Positions 6,447 through 12,180 of a stretch of 12,180 nucleotides of DNA are shown one piece after another. The translations under genes were made by a program, and so were the position numbers. Within the stretch, counting starts at the first letter, position 1, and every line of letters begins with the position of its first letter. The notes beneath the pieces were generated by a model. The model had not been told where the DNA came from and made no database searches. It saw only the letters and a list, made by a program, of their open reading frames with translations. The DNA lies in NCBI GenBank assembly GCA_017420625.1, contig JAFOIR010000305.1:1-12180 (forward strand). The letters are read 5' to 3'. The DNA is from Bacillota bacterium. GTDB taxonomy: Bacteria > Bacillota_A > Clostridia > Lachnospirales > Bianqueaceae.

Positions 6447-6572
6447 ATACGGGGCTCCTTTTCCCCACAGCCGCTGGGTTGTGTGGAGAAGCGGAGACCC
6501 CGTATTGGGTGCCAGCAGCGAAAAATGGACGCAAAAATCCCACCCGTCGCGGGAGAACGATGTCTCCGCTTC
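6447..6572 (-). promoter_or_regulatory. Attenuator-like leader of the sigma-like gene
   Basis: On the minus strand ATACGGGGTCTCC (6505-6493) pairs with GGAGCCCCGTAT (6458-6447), a 12-bp stem with one bulge followed by five T residues and then the ATG at 6442. That is an intrinsic terminator placed on the ribosome site. Upstream, GAAGCGGAGAC (6572-6562) is an exact 11-base complement of GTCTCCGCTTC (6498-6488), which overlaps the terminator's left arm, so the two folds exclude each other. A third small hairpin (GGAGA with TCTCC) could block the antiterminator. The arrangement resembles classic attenuation; the signal is unknown. Confidence 0.62.
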
Positions 6573-6735
6573 AAGTTGCGTCCAGCTGTTCGCGTGCTGG
6601 TCTCTTATTCAGTTGTCAGCGTCACCGCCGTGGCGAACAGTTCCTCTTTGTGCACTCGGAACGATCACGTTGGTGAGCTGGAGCCTTTTAACGCCTTGCT
6701 CAGGGCATGATTCACAGCATTGGTTAAAACAATTC
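6573..6735. other. Non-coding divergent region, left part
   Basis: No convincing gene is seen between the sigma-like start (6442) and the rightward gene (6917), a gap of about 475 bases. This left part is still GC-rich like the replication operon and should hold the leftward promoter of that operon, which I could not place with confidence. One small hairpin (CCAGC with GCTGG, near 6582-6600) is visible. Base composition turns AT-rich from about 6720, which may mark the boundary of the cargo block. Confidence 0.5.
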
Positions 6736-6749
6736 TTTGCGTTCGCAAA
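6736..6749. promoter_or_regulatory. Inverted repeat, possible operator
   Basis: TTTGCG and CGCAAA flank a two-base centre, forming a compact inverted repeat about 30 bases upstream of the rightward -35 box. It resembles a dimeric repressor or activator site. The protein that binds is unknown; the XRE protein at 10189 or a phage repressor outside the window are candidates. Confidence 0.4.
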
Positions 6750-6777
6750 ATATTTATAAGCGATGATGTGAATCAGA

Positions 6778-6806
6778 TTGTAAAACGCTAAAATTTGTGC
6801 TATACT
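6778..6806 (+). promoter_or_regulatory. Promoter of the rightward defence operon
   Basis: A -35 box TTGTAA and a -10 box TATACT are separated by exactly 17 bases, which fits a housekeeping sigma promoter. Transcription would start near 6813, giving a leader of about 100 bases before the first gene. The spacer contains AAAACGC, also found at 6863-6869 in the leader. Confidence 0.7.
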
Positions 6807-6863
6807 GAGAAAGAACTTTTTAACGTTTTTCTTTATTATATAAAGTGTGCCTTTTCTCGTCGA

Positions 6864-6900
6864 AAACGCGTTTGACCGCGCTTTGACCTAAAAGGTCAAA
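6864..6900 (+). promoter_or_regulatory. Operator-like palindrome cluster before the first defence gene
   Basis: AAACGCGTTT (6864-6873) is a perfect palindrome. TTTGACC occurs twice in direct orientation (6871-6877, 6882-6888), and the second copy forms an 8-bp inverted repeat with AGGTCAAA (6893-6900) around three bases. The AGGAGG ribosome site follows immediately. It may be a repressor site in the DNA or a small RNA hairpin that hinders translation. Confidence 0.5.
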
Positions 6901-6916
6901 AGGAGGCTAACCGGCA

Positions 6917-7921
6917 TTGTATTTTCATGAAATAGCGCAAGAGTTAAAACTGCATATGGATCCTAACGGGCGTGCTGGCGAGTTTGTGAAAAGACTGGTT
7001 AGAGACTGTCTTCGCGACCCAATGACTGATGAGGAGCAAGAAGCCGACTATTTGGGCGAGTATAATCCGATGGAGAAAAACATCTCCATCAATATGCTTG
7101 ATAAGATCCTTGAGGGCGATAAGGATAAGTGGATATCGAAGGCAAGAGCCGGAAGAATCTGCAGCCTGTATGACGGGATTGATTTGGCAGATCAGGTTGA
7201 CAGGCTCTTTGATGGAAACAAAGAGCATCTTCAGAAGTTTCTGAAACGAAAAGGGTTTGACGTTGAGGTTGATGAGCTCGGATCAGCGGTGCAGGATATC
7301 TTTGGTCAGATTTATCGTGGTCTTGCCAAGGGAATCCATGATGTTGATATCGTGCTGACAATTCACGATCCAAAGCCGACAATAAAAAATCTCGCAGGAG
7401 ACAGAGTCTACTGCGAGGATGGCAAGCTCTACATTGATGGCGATGTCATTGAGCTTCCTATTAAATTAAGCGACGCCCAAATTTACGATTTTGAGGCAGG
7501 ATACATTTCCGCACTTTGTGATGCCTATGCGGAAGTTCTTTCACGTGACACAGTGACTGTGGATGATATTCCTTCCTTGCCAAACAAATACCAGACGAAT
7601 TTTTACAATCAGAGAAAGGCGTACTTGAGCGCGGAGAGTATTCAGCGTTCTATCAGTGAGGTGTATGGGGACGGGGAGAATCAGTTTGACATCCTCAAAG
7701 AAGACGCTTTCAGTGGAATTCAAACTACATATTATGATGACTTCGACAATGGTTATCGTCGCCTGTTGGAAGTACTGAAAAAGATATCAGACGTTCAGCT
7801 TACAAAATCAAAACTTATGATAATAAAGAATTTGATTGGAAATTTAGAAAGGCTTGGAATTGTTCACATCCTCGTGAATGACAAGACGATAGTATCGTGG
7901 GTTGATCCATATGAGAAATAA
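6917..7921 (+). CDS. ABC-three-component-type effector with unknown N-terminal domain
   Basis: The 334-residue product starts with TTG at 6917, ten bases after AGGAGG; the first in-frame ATG (6956) lacks a site. The last third (about 228-334: NFYNQRKAYLSAESIQRSISEVYGDG, then YYDDFDNGYRRLLEVL, then IIKNLIGNLERLGIVHILVND) matches my memory of the C-terminal domain shared by effector subunits of ABC-3C conflict systems. That domain is thought to link the effector to the middle component. The first 200 residues are helical, then have a small beta hairpin (VYCEDGKLYIDGDVIELP, about 164-181). I see no nuclease, protease or membrane motif there. The next gene overlaps its end by 11 bases. The effector role is inferred from the domain and context. 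Confidence 0.75.
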   Translation: MYFHEIAQELKLHMDPNGRAGEFVKRLVRDCLRDPMTDEEQEADYLGEYNPMEKNISINMLDKILEGDKDKWISKARAGRICSLYDGIDLADQVDRLFDGNKEHLQKFLKRKGFDVEVDELGSAVQDIFGQIYRGLAKGIHDVDIVLTIHDPKPTIKNLAGDRVYCEDGKLYIDGDVIELPIKLSDAQIYDFEAGYISALCDAYAEVLSRDTVTVDDIPSLPNKYQTNFYNQRKAYLSAESIQRSISEVYGDGENQFDILKEDAFSGIQTTYYDDFDNGYRRLLEVLKKISDVQLTKSKLMIIKNLIGNLERLGIVHILVNDKTIVSWVDPYEK

Positions 7922-8357
7922 AATATTCAATACGCCTTTTGAGAATATGCTGCGTATCCTTCTTTTGACCGAGACTGTAAATAAGCCCATGAACATCGAT
8001 AGGATGGCAGCTCTGGACTTCATTTGTATATTCGGGAAAAAGTGCCGGGTGTTAGATAAGAACCTACATGGGGACAATGAGTTCGGTTTTTCTGAGTTTA
8101 CTACAAAACGTGAAAGAATCACCGAGGCTGCCAAACTCGCTGTGAAGAACAATTTTCTAATGGTTGAGAATACAAAAGATGGATTCGCCTACAGCATTAA
8201 TGCCCGTGGGAAACAAGTCAATAAGGGACTGCAGTCTCCATATGCAAGGGCTTATGTGATTGGCGCTAAGATTGTAAACAGCCGCTTTTCAGCATATTCA
8301 GATGAAGAGATTCTTGAGTATATAAGCGATTTATCAACCAAGGCGAAGGAGGGCTAA
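7911..8357 (+). CDS. ABC-three-component middle component
   Basis: The ATG at 7911 lies inside the end of the effector gene, and no strong ribosome site precedes it, so translation is probably coupled. A TTG nine bases earlier is an alternative. The 148-residue product starts NTPFENMLRILLLTETVNKPMNIDRMAALDF, typical of middle components (MC2-like) of ABC-3C systems, and continues as a winged-helix-like protein (KRERITEAAKLAVKNNFLMVENTKDGFAYSINARGKQV, about 68-105). These proteins are thought to bridge the ATPase and the effector. The stop is two bases before the ATPase start. The subfamily is not certain. Confidence 0.75.
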   Translation: MRNKIFNTPFENMLRILLLTETVNKPMNIDRMAALDFICIFGKKCRVLDKNLHGDNEFGFSEFTTKRERITEAAKLAVKNNFLMVENTKDGFAYSINARGKQVNKGLQSPYARAYVIGAKIVNSRFSAYSDEEILEYISDLSTKAKEG

Positions 8358-8359
8358 GG

Positions 8360-10192
8360 ATGCAGACTTTTATGATAAAAAAGCTCCGTGTATCCGGAGC
8401 CGGAAAAATTGATGGCGTTGTTGAATTTACAGAAGGATTGAATATCATCCAAGGAAGATCCAATACCGGGAAGACGTGGATACTCAGATGCATCAATTAC
8501 CTGTTTGGTAATGATAAGAGACCATATACTCCGGCGACGGGATATACAGATATCGAAGGCGTATTTCTTACAGAACGATATGGTGAGATATGTCTATCGA
8601 GAAAGCTGGACGAGCACGTGGTGCACGTTTCTTCATCAAATGAAGAGATTGATGATGGAGACTATGCTACAGATTATAAAAAGGTTAGCGCACATTATTT
8701 AAATGATTTATGGCTGCGCATTCTCGGCCTTGATGAAACGATAGAAGTTCCAAAGAGTGCTTATTACGGCAGAGAGCGTATGTCGTGGCGAAATACTGCA
8801 GGGGTATTTTACGTTGATGAAGATGAAATCTCCAAGTCTGCCTCGATAATCGTCAAAGGTAATAATTACGAAGATACTCCGCTTCTTGCTTCGCTATTGT
8901 TCCTTCTTACCGGGGACTACAAGAAAGGCATTGCAGAAATACTAAACCCAACAAAAGCAACAGCGAGAAGACAGGGAATTCTTGACTATATCGAAGAAAG
9001 AACAAATGACCTCAAACAGCAACGTGTGAGTTATATCATGCAGCTTGAGGAGCTTTCTGGTACGGATATCGAAAAAGAAATGCAGGAGCTTACCGCACGT
9101 GTCCAAGCTGCACAGCAAGAAGTAAATGAACTGATTGAAGAAAACAAATCGATAGCACAACAACTCTCGGAGTTCCAACAGAAAGAGGCAAACTGCCGAA
9201 TTCTGTTAAGCCGTTACGAATCTCTCATCAGCCAATATAAAGCTGACCTGCAAAGACTTGACTTTATTTCAAAGGGTGAGAAGGCTGTTCAGGGAGTGCC
9301 GTTAAATGACGTATGCCCGTTTTGCGGAGGTAAAGTACATCCTGAGAAAGATGATACATATATGGAGGCTATCCATGCTGAAATAAGAAGGATCGCATCT
9401 GAATTGACTGTAATTGTAGCTACTGTAAAAAGCGTTCAGGAAGAGCAAGCAGAGATTCAGTGTAATATTGAAGAATTGTATGTTAGGCGAGCCGGAGTTA
9501 ATCAAGCTCTTGCGGAGAAACAGCATGCAATTCAGGATTATCAGGTGGGCTTGAAGCGGTATCGGGATTATACAACGTTGCAAACAGGTATCGATTTTGT
9601 GAACAGCCAACTTGAGGTTCTTGGTAAAAAAAGAGTATCGGAGTTGAATCCGGAAAAGAATCCTCCTCTCTATCATCCTAAGAAGGAATTTGAAGCGGAA
9701 GTTGGTACGAATTTTACTGTTCTCCTAAATAAAATCCTCAAAGCATGCAATTACCGGCTTGGAGGATATGCCAGCTGGGACTATTCTACCTTCGATATTC
9801 TTGTCGACGGGGAACCAAAATCCGATGATCAAGGGCAAGGATACAGATCATTCTTGAATTCTGTTGTGGCTATGATGCTCTATGAGTATTTCAATCGGGA
9901 TGGTGCCTACATAAAACCGGGGTTCCTCATGCTTGATACTCCCCTTTTGGGGCTTGATGAAGATGATGAAGAACTGGATAAAGAGACGATTCGAAATGGT
10001 CTCTACCGGTATTTCATAGATAATCAGGGAAAAGGACAAGTTATTGTTGTCGATAACCTGAACGCTGTACCTAATATAAATTTTGAAGCTGAGGGAATCA
10101 ATGTAATAACGTATCACAAAAACGAGAGAGATGGTCACATTTATGGCTTTATGCCGAGTTGGAGGAAGGACATTCCAAAGGAGGCACGATGA
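8360..10192 (+). CDS. SMC/Rad50-like ATPase of ABC-three-component system (DUF3732 type)
   Basis: The 610-residue product starts at 8360, six bases after GAAGGAGGG. The N-terminal ATPase half has Walker A GRSNTGKT (32-39). Residues about 200-300 and 335-425 form two coiled-coil arms around a CPFCGGK turn (C319, C322), like the zinc hook of Rad50. The C-terminal half has DDQGQGYRSFLNSVVAMM (489-506) in place of a standard ABC signature and a Walker B-type FLMLDTPLLGLDE (522-534). It likely senses DNA or an invasion state and controls the effector; this role is known only in outline for the family. It overlaps the XRE gene by four bases (ATGA). No truncation is visible. Confidence 0.88.
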   Translation: MQTFMIKKLRVSGAGKIDGVVEFTEGLNIIQGRSNTGKTWILRCINYLFGNDKRPYTPATGYTDIEGVFLTERYGEICLSRKLDEHVVHVSSSNEEIDDGDYATDYKKVSAHYLNDLWLRILGLDETIEVPKSAYYGRERMSWRNTAGVFYVDEDEISKSASIIVKGNNYEDTPLLASLLFLLTGDYKKGIAEILNPTKATARRQGILDYIEERTNDLKQQRVSYIMQLEELSGTDIEKEMQELTARVQAAQQEVNELIEENKSIAQQLSEFQQKEANCRILLSRYESLISQYKADLQRLDFISKGEKAVQGVPLNDVCPFCGGKVHPEKDDTYMEAIHAEIRRIASELTVIVATVKSVQEEQAEIQCNIEELYVRRAGVNQALAEKQHAIQDYQVGLKRYRDYTTLQTGIDFVNSQLEVLGKKRVSELNPEKNPPLYHPKKEFEAEVGTNFTVLLNKILKACNYRLGGYASWDYSTFDILVDGEPKSDDQGQGYRSFLNSVVAMMLYEYFNRDGAYIKPGFLMLDTPLLGLDEDDEELDKETIRNGLYRYFIDNQGKGQVIVVDNLNAVPNINFEAEGINVITYHKNERDGHIYGFMPSWRKDIPKEAR

Positions 10193-10413
10193 AATTATCG
10201 TACAAAAAACTATGGGTAATGCTCGTTGAGAGAGATCTAAAAAAGACAGAGTTTGCGAAAAAGGCGAAGATAAGCTCGGCATCTCTTGCCAAGCTTGGGA
10301 AAGGCGCAAACGTCACAACAGATGTATTGATCAGAATTTGCGAAGAACTAAAATGTGACATCGGTGATATCTGCGAGATTGTGACCGATGAAGCAATAGA
10401 GGAAAAGAATTGA
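10189..10413 (+). CDS. Small XRE-family (Cro/C1-type) DNA-binding regulator
   Basis: The 74-residue product starts at 10189, with AAAGGAGG just upstream and an ATGA overlap with the ATPase stop; an earlier ATG in frame at 10159 is less likely. The whole protein is one Cro/C1-type helix-turn-helix domain: KLSYKKLWVMLVERDLKKTEFAKKAKISSASLAKLGKGANVTTDVLIRICEEL, with helices 2 and 3 near residues 20-37. Such small XRE proteins often sit in restriction and defence operons and repress them. It may act on the sites at 6736-6900 or on the 10414-10511 gap. The target is not shown by the sequence. Confidence 0.88.
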   Translation: MKLSYKKLWVMLVERDLKKTEFAKKAKISSASLAKLGKGANVTTDVLIRICEELKCDIGDICEIVTDEAIEEKN

Positions 10414-10462
10414 ACAGAACAATAGTTAGAGATATAAGTCCGTTTTTATGTACACCTATAAT
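10410..10462 (+). promoter_or_regulatory. Candidate promoter(s) for the MORC-like gene
   Basis: Two promoter-like signals lie after the XRE gene. TTGAAC (10410-10415) and TATAAG (10433-10438) are 17 bases apart. A perfect TATAAT stands at 10457-10462 without a clear -35 box. TGTAC occurs at 10449-10453 and 10470-10474, flanking the TATAAT at a two-turn distance, and could be an operator. This suggests the MORC-like gene can be expressed separately from the ABC-3C genes. Confidence 0.45.
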
Positions 10463-10511
10463 GATATTCTGTACTTGATAGAGGAGTTATATAAAAACGA
10501 GGTAATATGAT

Positions 10512-11972
10512 ATGAAAACAAAAAATTTACCGCCGTATGCTCCAACGTTGATTGAATCAACGCGGGCCATAGGTTACTCGTTGGAGGCGGCAGTTGCTGA
10601 TATTATTGATAATAGCATTGCGGCGAATGCAAACAGGGTTGATATTTTCTTCTTTCCAGTTGATGGTGCTTATATCGCAATCCTTGATAATGGGAATGGA
10701 ATGGATGAAGAGGGACTGGATCTTGCTATGCAATATGGAAGCAAAAATCCCTCCGATGAAAGAGATAAGAAGGATTTAGGAAGATTTGGATTAGGCTTAA
10801 AGACCGCGTCTTTATCCCAGTGCAGATGCCTGTCTGTAATCACTAAGCAAGGAGGCACAATTCAAGGTCGCCGCTGGGACATAGATCATGTCGCAGAAGT
10901 AGGTGATTGGTCCTTATTGGTTTTGGATGAGGAGGAAATGTCGGCAATTCCTCAATACGATAGTTTGATGGAATATGAAACTGGAACACTTGTTGTTTGG
11001 CAAAAGTTAGACAGGCTAAAGGCAGGAGAAATTAACTTTGAACTTGCTTTAGGAAGAAAAATTGACAGTGTGCGAGAGCATCTTTCGCTTGTTTATCATC
11101 GCTACTTAAGTGGCGAGTCTGGCATTACAAAACTAAAACTGTCTATAAATGGAGAGAATGTTCCTCCGTTAGATCCTTTTCTTAAAAGCAAAAGTACTCA
11201 ACCTATGGACGATGAGGTTTTAGTAATACGCGGGCAAAAGATAATAGTTAAGCCATACATTCTTCCACATCTTTCCAGGATGTCGCCTGAAGAAATAAAG
11301 CAACTTGGAGGCAAAGACGGACTGCGTAAGCAACAGGGCTTCTATGTGTATAGAAATAAGCGGCTTTTGGTATGGGGGACGTGGTTTCGCATGATGAGGC
11401 AAGGTGACTTATCAAAGCTTGCTCGTATTCAAGTAGATATCCCAAATACTTTAGATGAACTATGGACTTTGGACATAAAAAAGTCTTCTGCGCTTCCTCC
11501 AGCAGAAGTTAGAAAAAACCTTGAAGTAATCATAGACCGTATTGCAGAAAGAAGCAAAAGGACATGGACTTTTAGGGGAAAAAAGGAAGTAAGCGATACT
11601 ACAATTCATGTTTGGAATAGAATGAAAAACACACAGGGTGGTATCTATTATGAAATAAACAGAGATCATCCGATGATAAAGCAAATGTTGTTGCAAGATC
11701 CGAATCTGGAAAAACCGCTCTATTCCTTGCTGCAGCAAATTGAACGCGGGTTGCCGTTAAATCAGCTATATGTTGATCTTAATAACGATGAGCAACTGAG
11801 AAATGAGCAGACGCAGGGCGATGACGAAATAGCTTCAGCATTGTATTCAATGCTTGAATCCAGCGGTACTAAAGATGAAAAAATTGCGCTTCTTGAGGTG
11901 ATGAGCGGAATTGAGCCTTTCTCAGCATATCCTCAAGTGATAGAAAAAATTAGGAAGGAGCTATCAGTATGA
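10512..11972 (+). CDS. MORC/MutL-like GHKL ATPase
   Basis: The 486-residue product starts at 10512 with GAGG nine bases upstream. The N-terminal GHKL (Bergerat) fold is complete: ADIIDNSIAANA (D30, N34), DNGNGMDE (59-66), and DLGRFGLGLKTASLSQ (88-103), followed by the second ATPase part with GTLVVW (158-163). The acidic residue equal to the MutL catalytic glutamate is aspartate here (D30), as I recall for bacterial MORC-like proteins. The remainder is a helical C-terminal region with no nuclease motif seen. Relatives occur in restriction systems with a cytosine methyltransferase, Vsr, Z1 and PD-(D/E)XK proteins (Iyer, Abhiman and Aravind described this class). None of these partners is in the window. 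Confidence 0.85.
   Translation: MKTKNLPPYAPTLIESTRAIGYSLEAAVADIIDNSIAANANRVDIFFFPVDGAYIAILDNGNGMDEEGLDLAMQYGSKNPSDERDKKDLGRFGLGLKTASLSQCRCLSVITKQGGTIQGRRWDIDHVAEVGDWSLLVLDEEEMSAIPQYDSLMEYETGTLVVWQKLDRLKAGEINFELALGRKIDSVREHLSLVYHRYLSGESGITKLKLSINGENVPPLDPFLKSKSTQPMDDEVLVIRGQKIIVKPYILPHLSRMSPEEIKQLGGKDGLRKQQGFYVYRNKRLLVWGTWFRMMRQGDLSKLARIQVDIPNTLDELWTLDIKKSSALPPAEVRKNLEVIIDRIAERSKRTWTFRGKKEVSDTTIHVWNRMKNTQGGIYYEINRDHPMIKQMLLQDPNLEKPLYSLLQQIERGLPLNQLYVDLNNDEQLRNEQTQGDDEIASALYSMLESSGTKDEKIALLEVMSGIEPFSAYPQVIEKIRKELSV
11954..11971 (+). other. Ribosome site and start codon of a missing or interrupted next gene
   Basis: AGGAAGGAG followed seven bases later by ATG (11969) overlaps the MORC-like stop as ATGA, the standard coupling to a next operon gene. 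But from 11975 the DNA is a terminator hairpin and then the antisense of a recombinase gene. The frame stays open to the window end, yet its residues resemble no protein I know. I read it as the remnant start of a lost downstream partner. Confidence 0.45.
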
Positions 11973-11974
11973 GC

Positions 11975-12030
11975 ATGCGGAGTGTCCTTATGGGATCTGA
12001 GTATCCTGTAATGGACACTCCGCATTTTTT
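11975..12030 (+). terminator. Strong intrinsic terminator after the MORC-like gene
   Basis: ATGCGGAGTGTCC (11975-11987) pairs perfectly with GGACACTCCGCAT (12013-12025), a 13-bp stem, followed by five further T residues. The loop has an inner GGAT/ATCC pairing. An outer inverted repeat, TGAGCAT (11970-11976) and ATGCTCA (12031-12037), flanks it. It ends rightward transcription; read leftward it has no T-run after the stem. Confidence 0.88.
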
Positions 12031-12034
12031 ATGC

Positions 12035-12180
12035 TCAAAATTGGGAAACGGCTTTATCGCTGAACAAGCACCGCTCCTTGATGCAAAGGAGCTTGACCCT
12101 GTGCTCTGCAAGCAGGTCGATGTACCGTTGTGTCATGCCCCACTCGCGGCCTATGCGGTCAATGCTCTTGACCAGCACCA
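12035..12180 (-). CDS. Serine recombinase-like protein, C-terminal end only
   Basis: The gene enters from the right edge on the minus strand and stops at 12035; 47 residues are visible. VLVKSIDRIGREWGMTQRYIDLLAEHRVKLLCIKE resembles the part of the serine recombinase catalytic domain with the conserved SxxRxxR-like DRxGR motif and the following helix. In family members this is followed by a DNA-binding domain of tens to hundreds of residues, but here the protein ends 12 residues later. It is either truncated or a very short variant. It faces the MORC-like gene and may belong to the mobile element that carries or interrupted the defence block. Confidence 0.5.
   Translation of the reverse strand, partial: VLVKSIDRIGREWGMTQRYIDLLAEHRVKLLCIKERCLFSDKAVSQF

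Noticed and set aside
6443..6574. N-terminal extension of the sigma-like protein to 6574
   Set aside because: The added residues are encoded by the structured leader, look non-protein-like, and the ATG at 6442 begins the family-like sequence.
6630..6700. Possible short leader peptide (about 20 codons from a GTG) upstream of the attenuator
   Set aside because: There is no ribosome site and no run of a regulatory codon, so a translated leader is not supported.
6426..6759. Plus-strand frames in the divergent region
   Set aside because: They have no ribosome site, cover the attenuator, and have an unlikely Ser/Trp/Cys-rich composition.
11969..12180. Plus-strand frame open from the ATG at 11969 to the window end
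   Set aside because: It runs through a strong terminator hairpin and antisense to a recombinase-like frame, and its residues resemble no known protein. Only its start signal was kept.
1..12180. CRISPR array, tRNA or rRNA genes, IS terminal repeats
   Set aside because: I saw no regularly spaced repeats, no tRNA-like cloverleaf with a TTC-A arm, no rRNA sequence, and no paired IS ends with target duplications.

Overview
The window looks like part of an integrated phage or phage-like mobile element in a low-GC-clade Gram-positive, most likely a gut Clostridia member. The evidence is strong AGGAGG-type ribosome sites, a Firmicute-type prophage replication module, and protein sequences of the kind seen in Oscillospirales/Lachnospiraceae. 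No host gene, rRNA, tRNA or CRISPR array is visible.

Left part (1-6442, all minus strand, visibly GC-rich): a tightly packed early/replication operon. In transcription order it holds a sigma-70-region-4-like regulator (5924-6442), two small conserved proteins (5516-5722, 5269-5580), a DUF2800 RecB/Cas4-like PD-(D/E)XK protein (4155-5276), a DUF2815 probable ssDNA-binding protein (3569-4141), two small membrane proteins (3359-3550, 3109-3300), a family A DNA polymerase with proofreading domain (1071-3059), a conserved hypothetical (639-962), and the N-terminal part of an archaeo-eukaryotic-type primase (1-639) that runs off the window. Several gaps carry GC-rich stem-loops just before the next ribosome site. 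A 45-nt element occurs twice (1025-1069, 5765-5809) and carries anti-Shine-Dalgarno blocks. The leader of the sigma-like gene looks like a transcription attenuator with mutually exclusive terminator and antiterminator.

Middle (6443-6916): a non-coding divergent control region. From about 6720 the composition becomes AT-rich. It carries a good rightward promoter (TTGTAA, 17 bp, TATACT) and a cluster of palindromes that look like operators.

Right part (6917-11972, plus strand, AT-richer): a cargo block that looks like phage defence. Three overlapping or abutting genes form an ABC-three-component (ABC-3C) type system: an effector-like protein with a recognisable C-terminal domain and an unrecognised N-terminus (6917-7921), a middle component (7911-8357), and an SMC-like DUF3732-type ATPase with a CxxC hook (8360-10192). 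A small XRE regulator is coupled to the ATPase (10189-10413). After a 98-bp gap with promoter-like boxes comes a MORC/MutL-like GHKL ATPase (10512-11972).

Right edge: the MORC-like gene ends in an ATGA overlap with a strong ribosome site for a further gene, but a strong terminator hairpin (11975-12030) follows at once, and then the 3' end of a short serine-recombinase-like gene on the minus strand. The defence operon therefore looks cut off or rearranged here. The most interesting points are the ABC-3C plus MORC-like pairing, the unknown effector N-terminus, the attenuator, and the anti-Shine-Dalgarno repeat.
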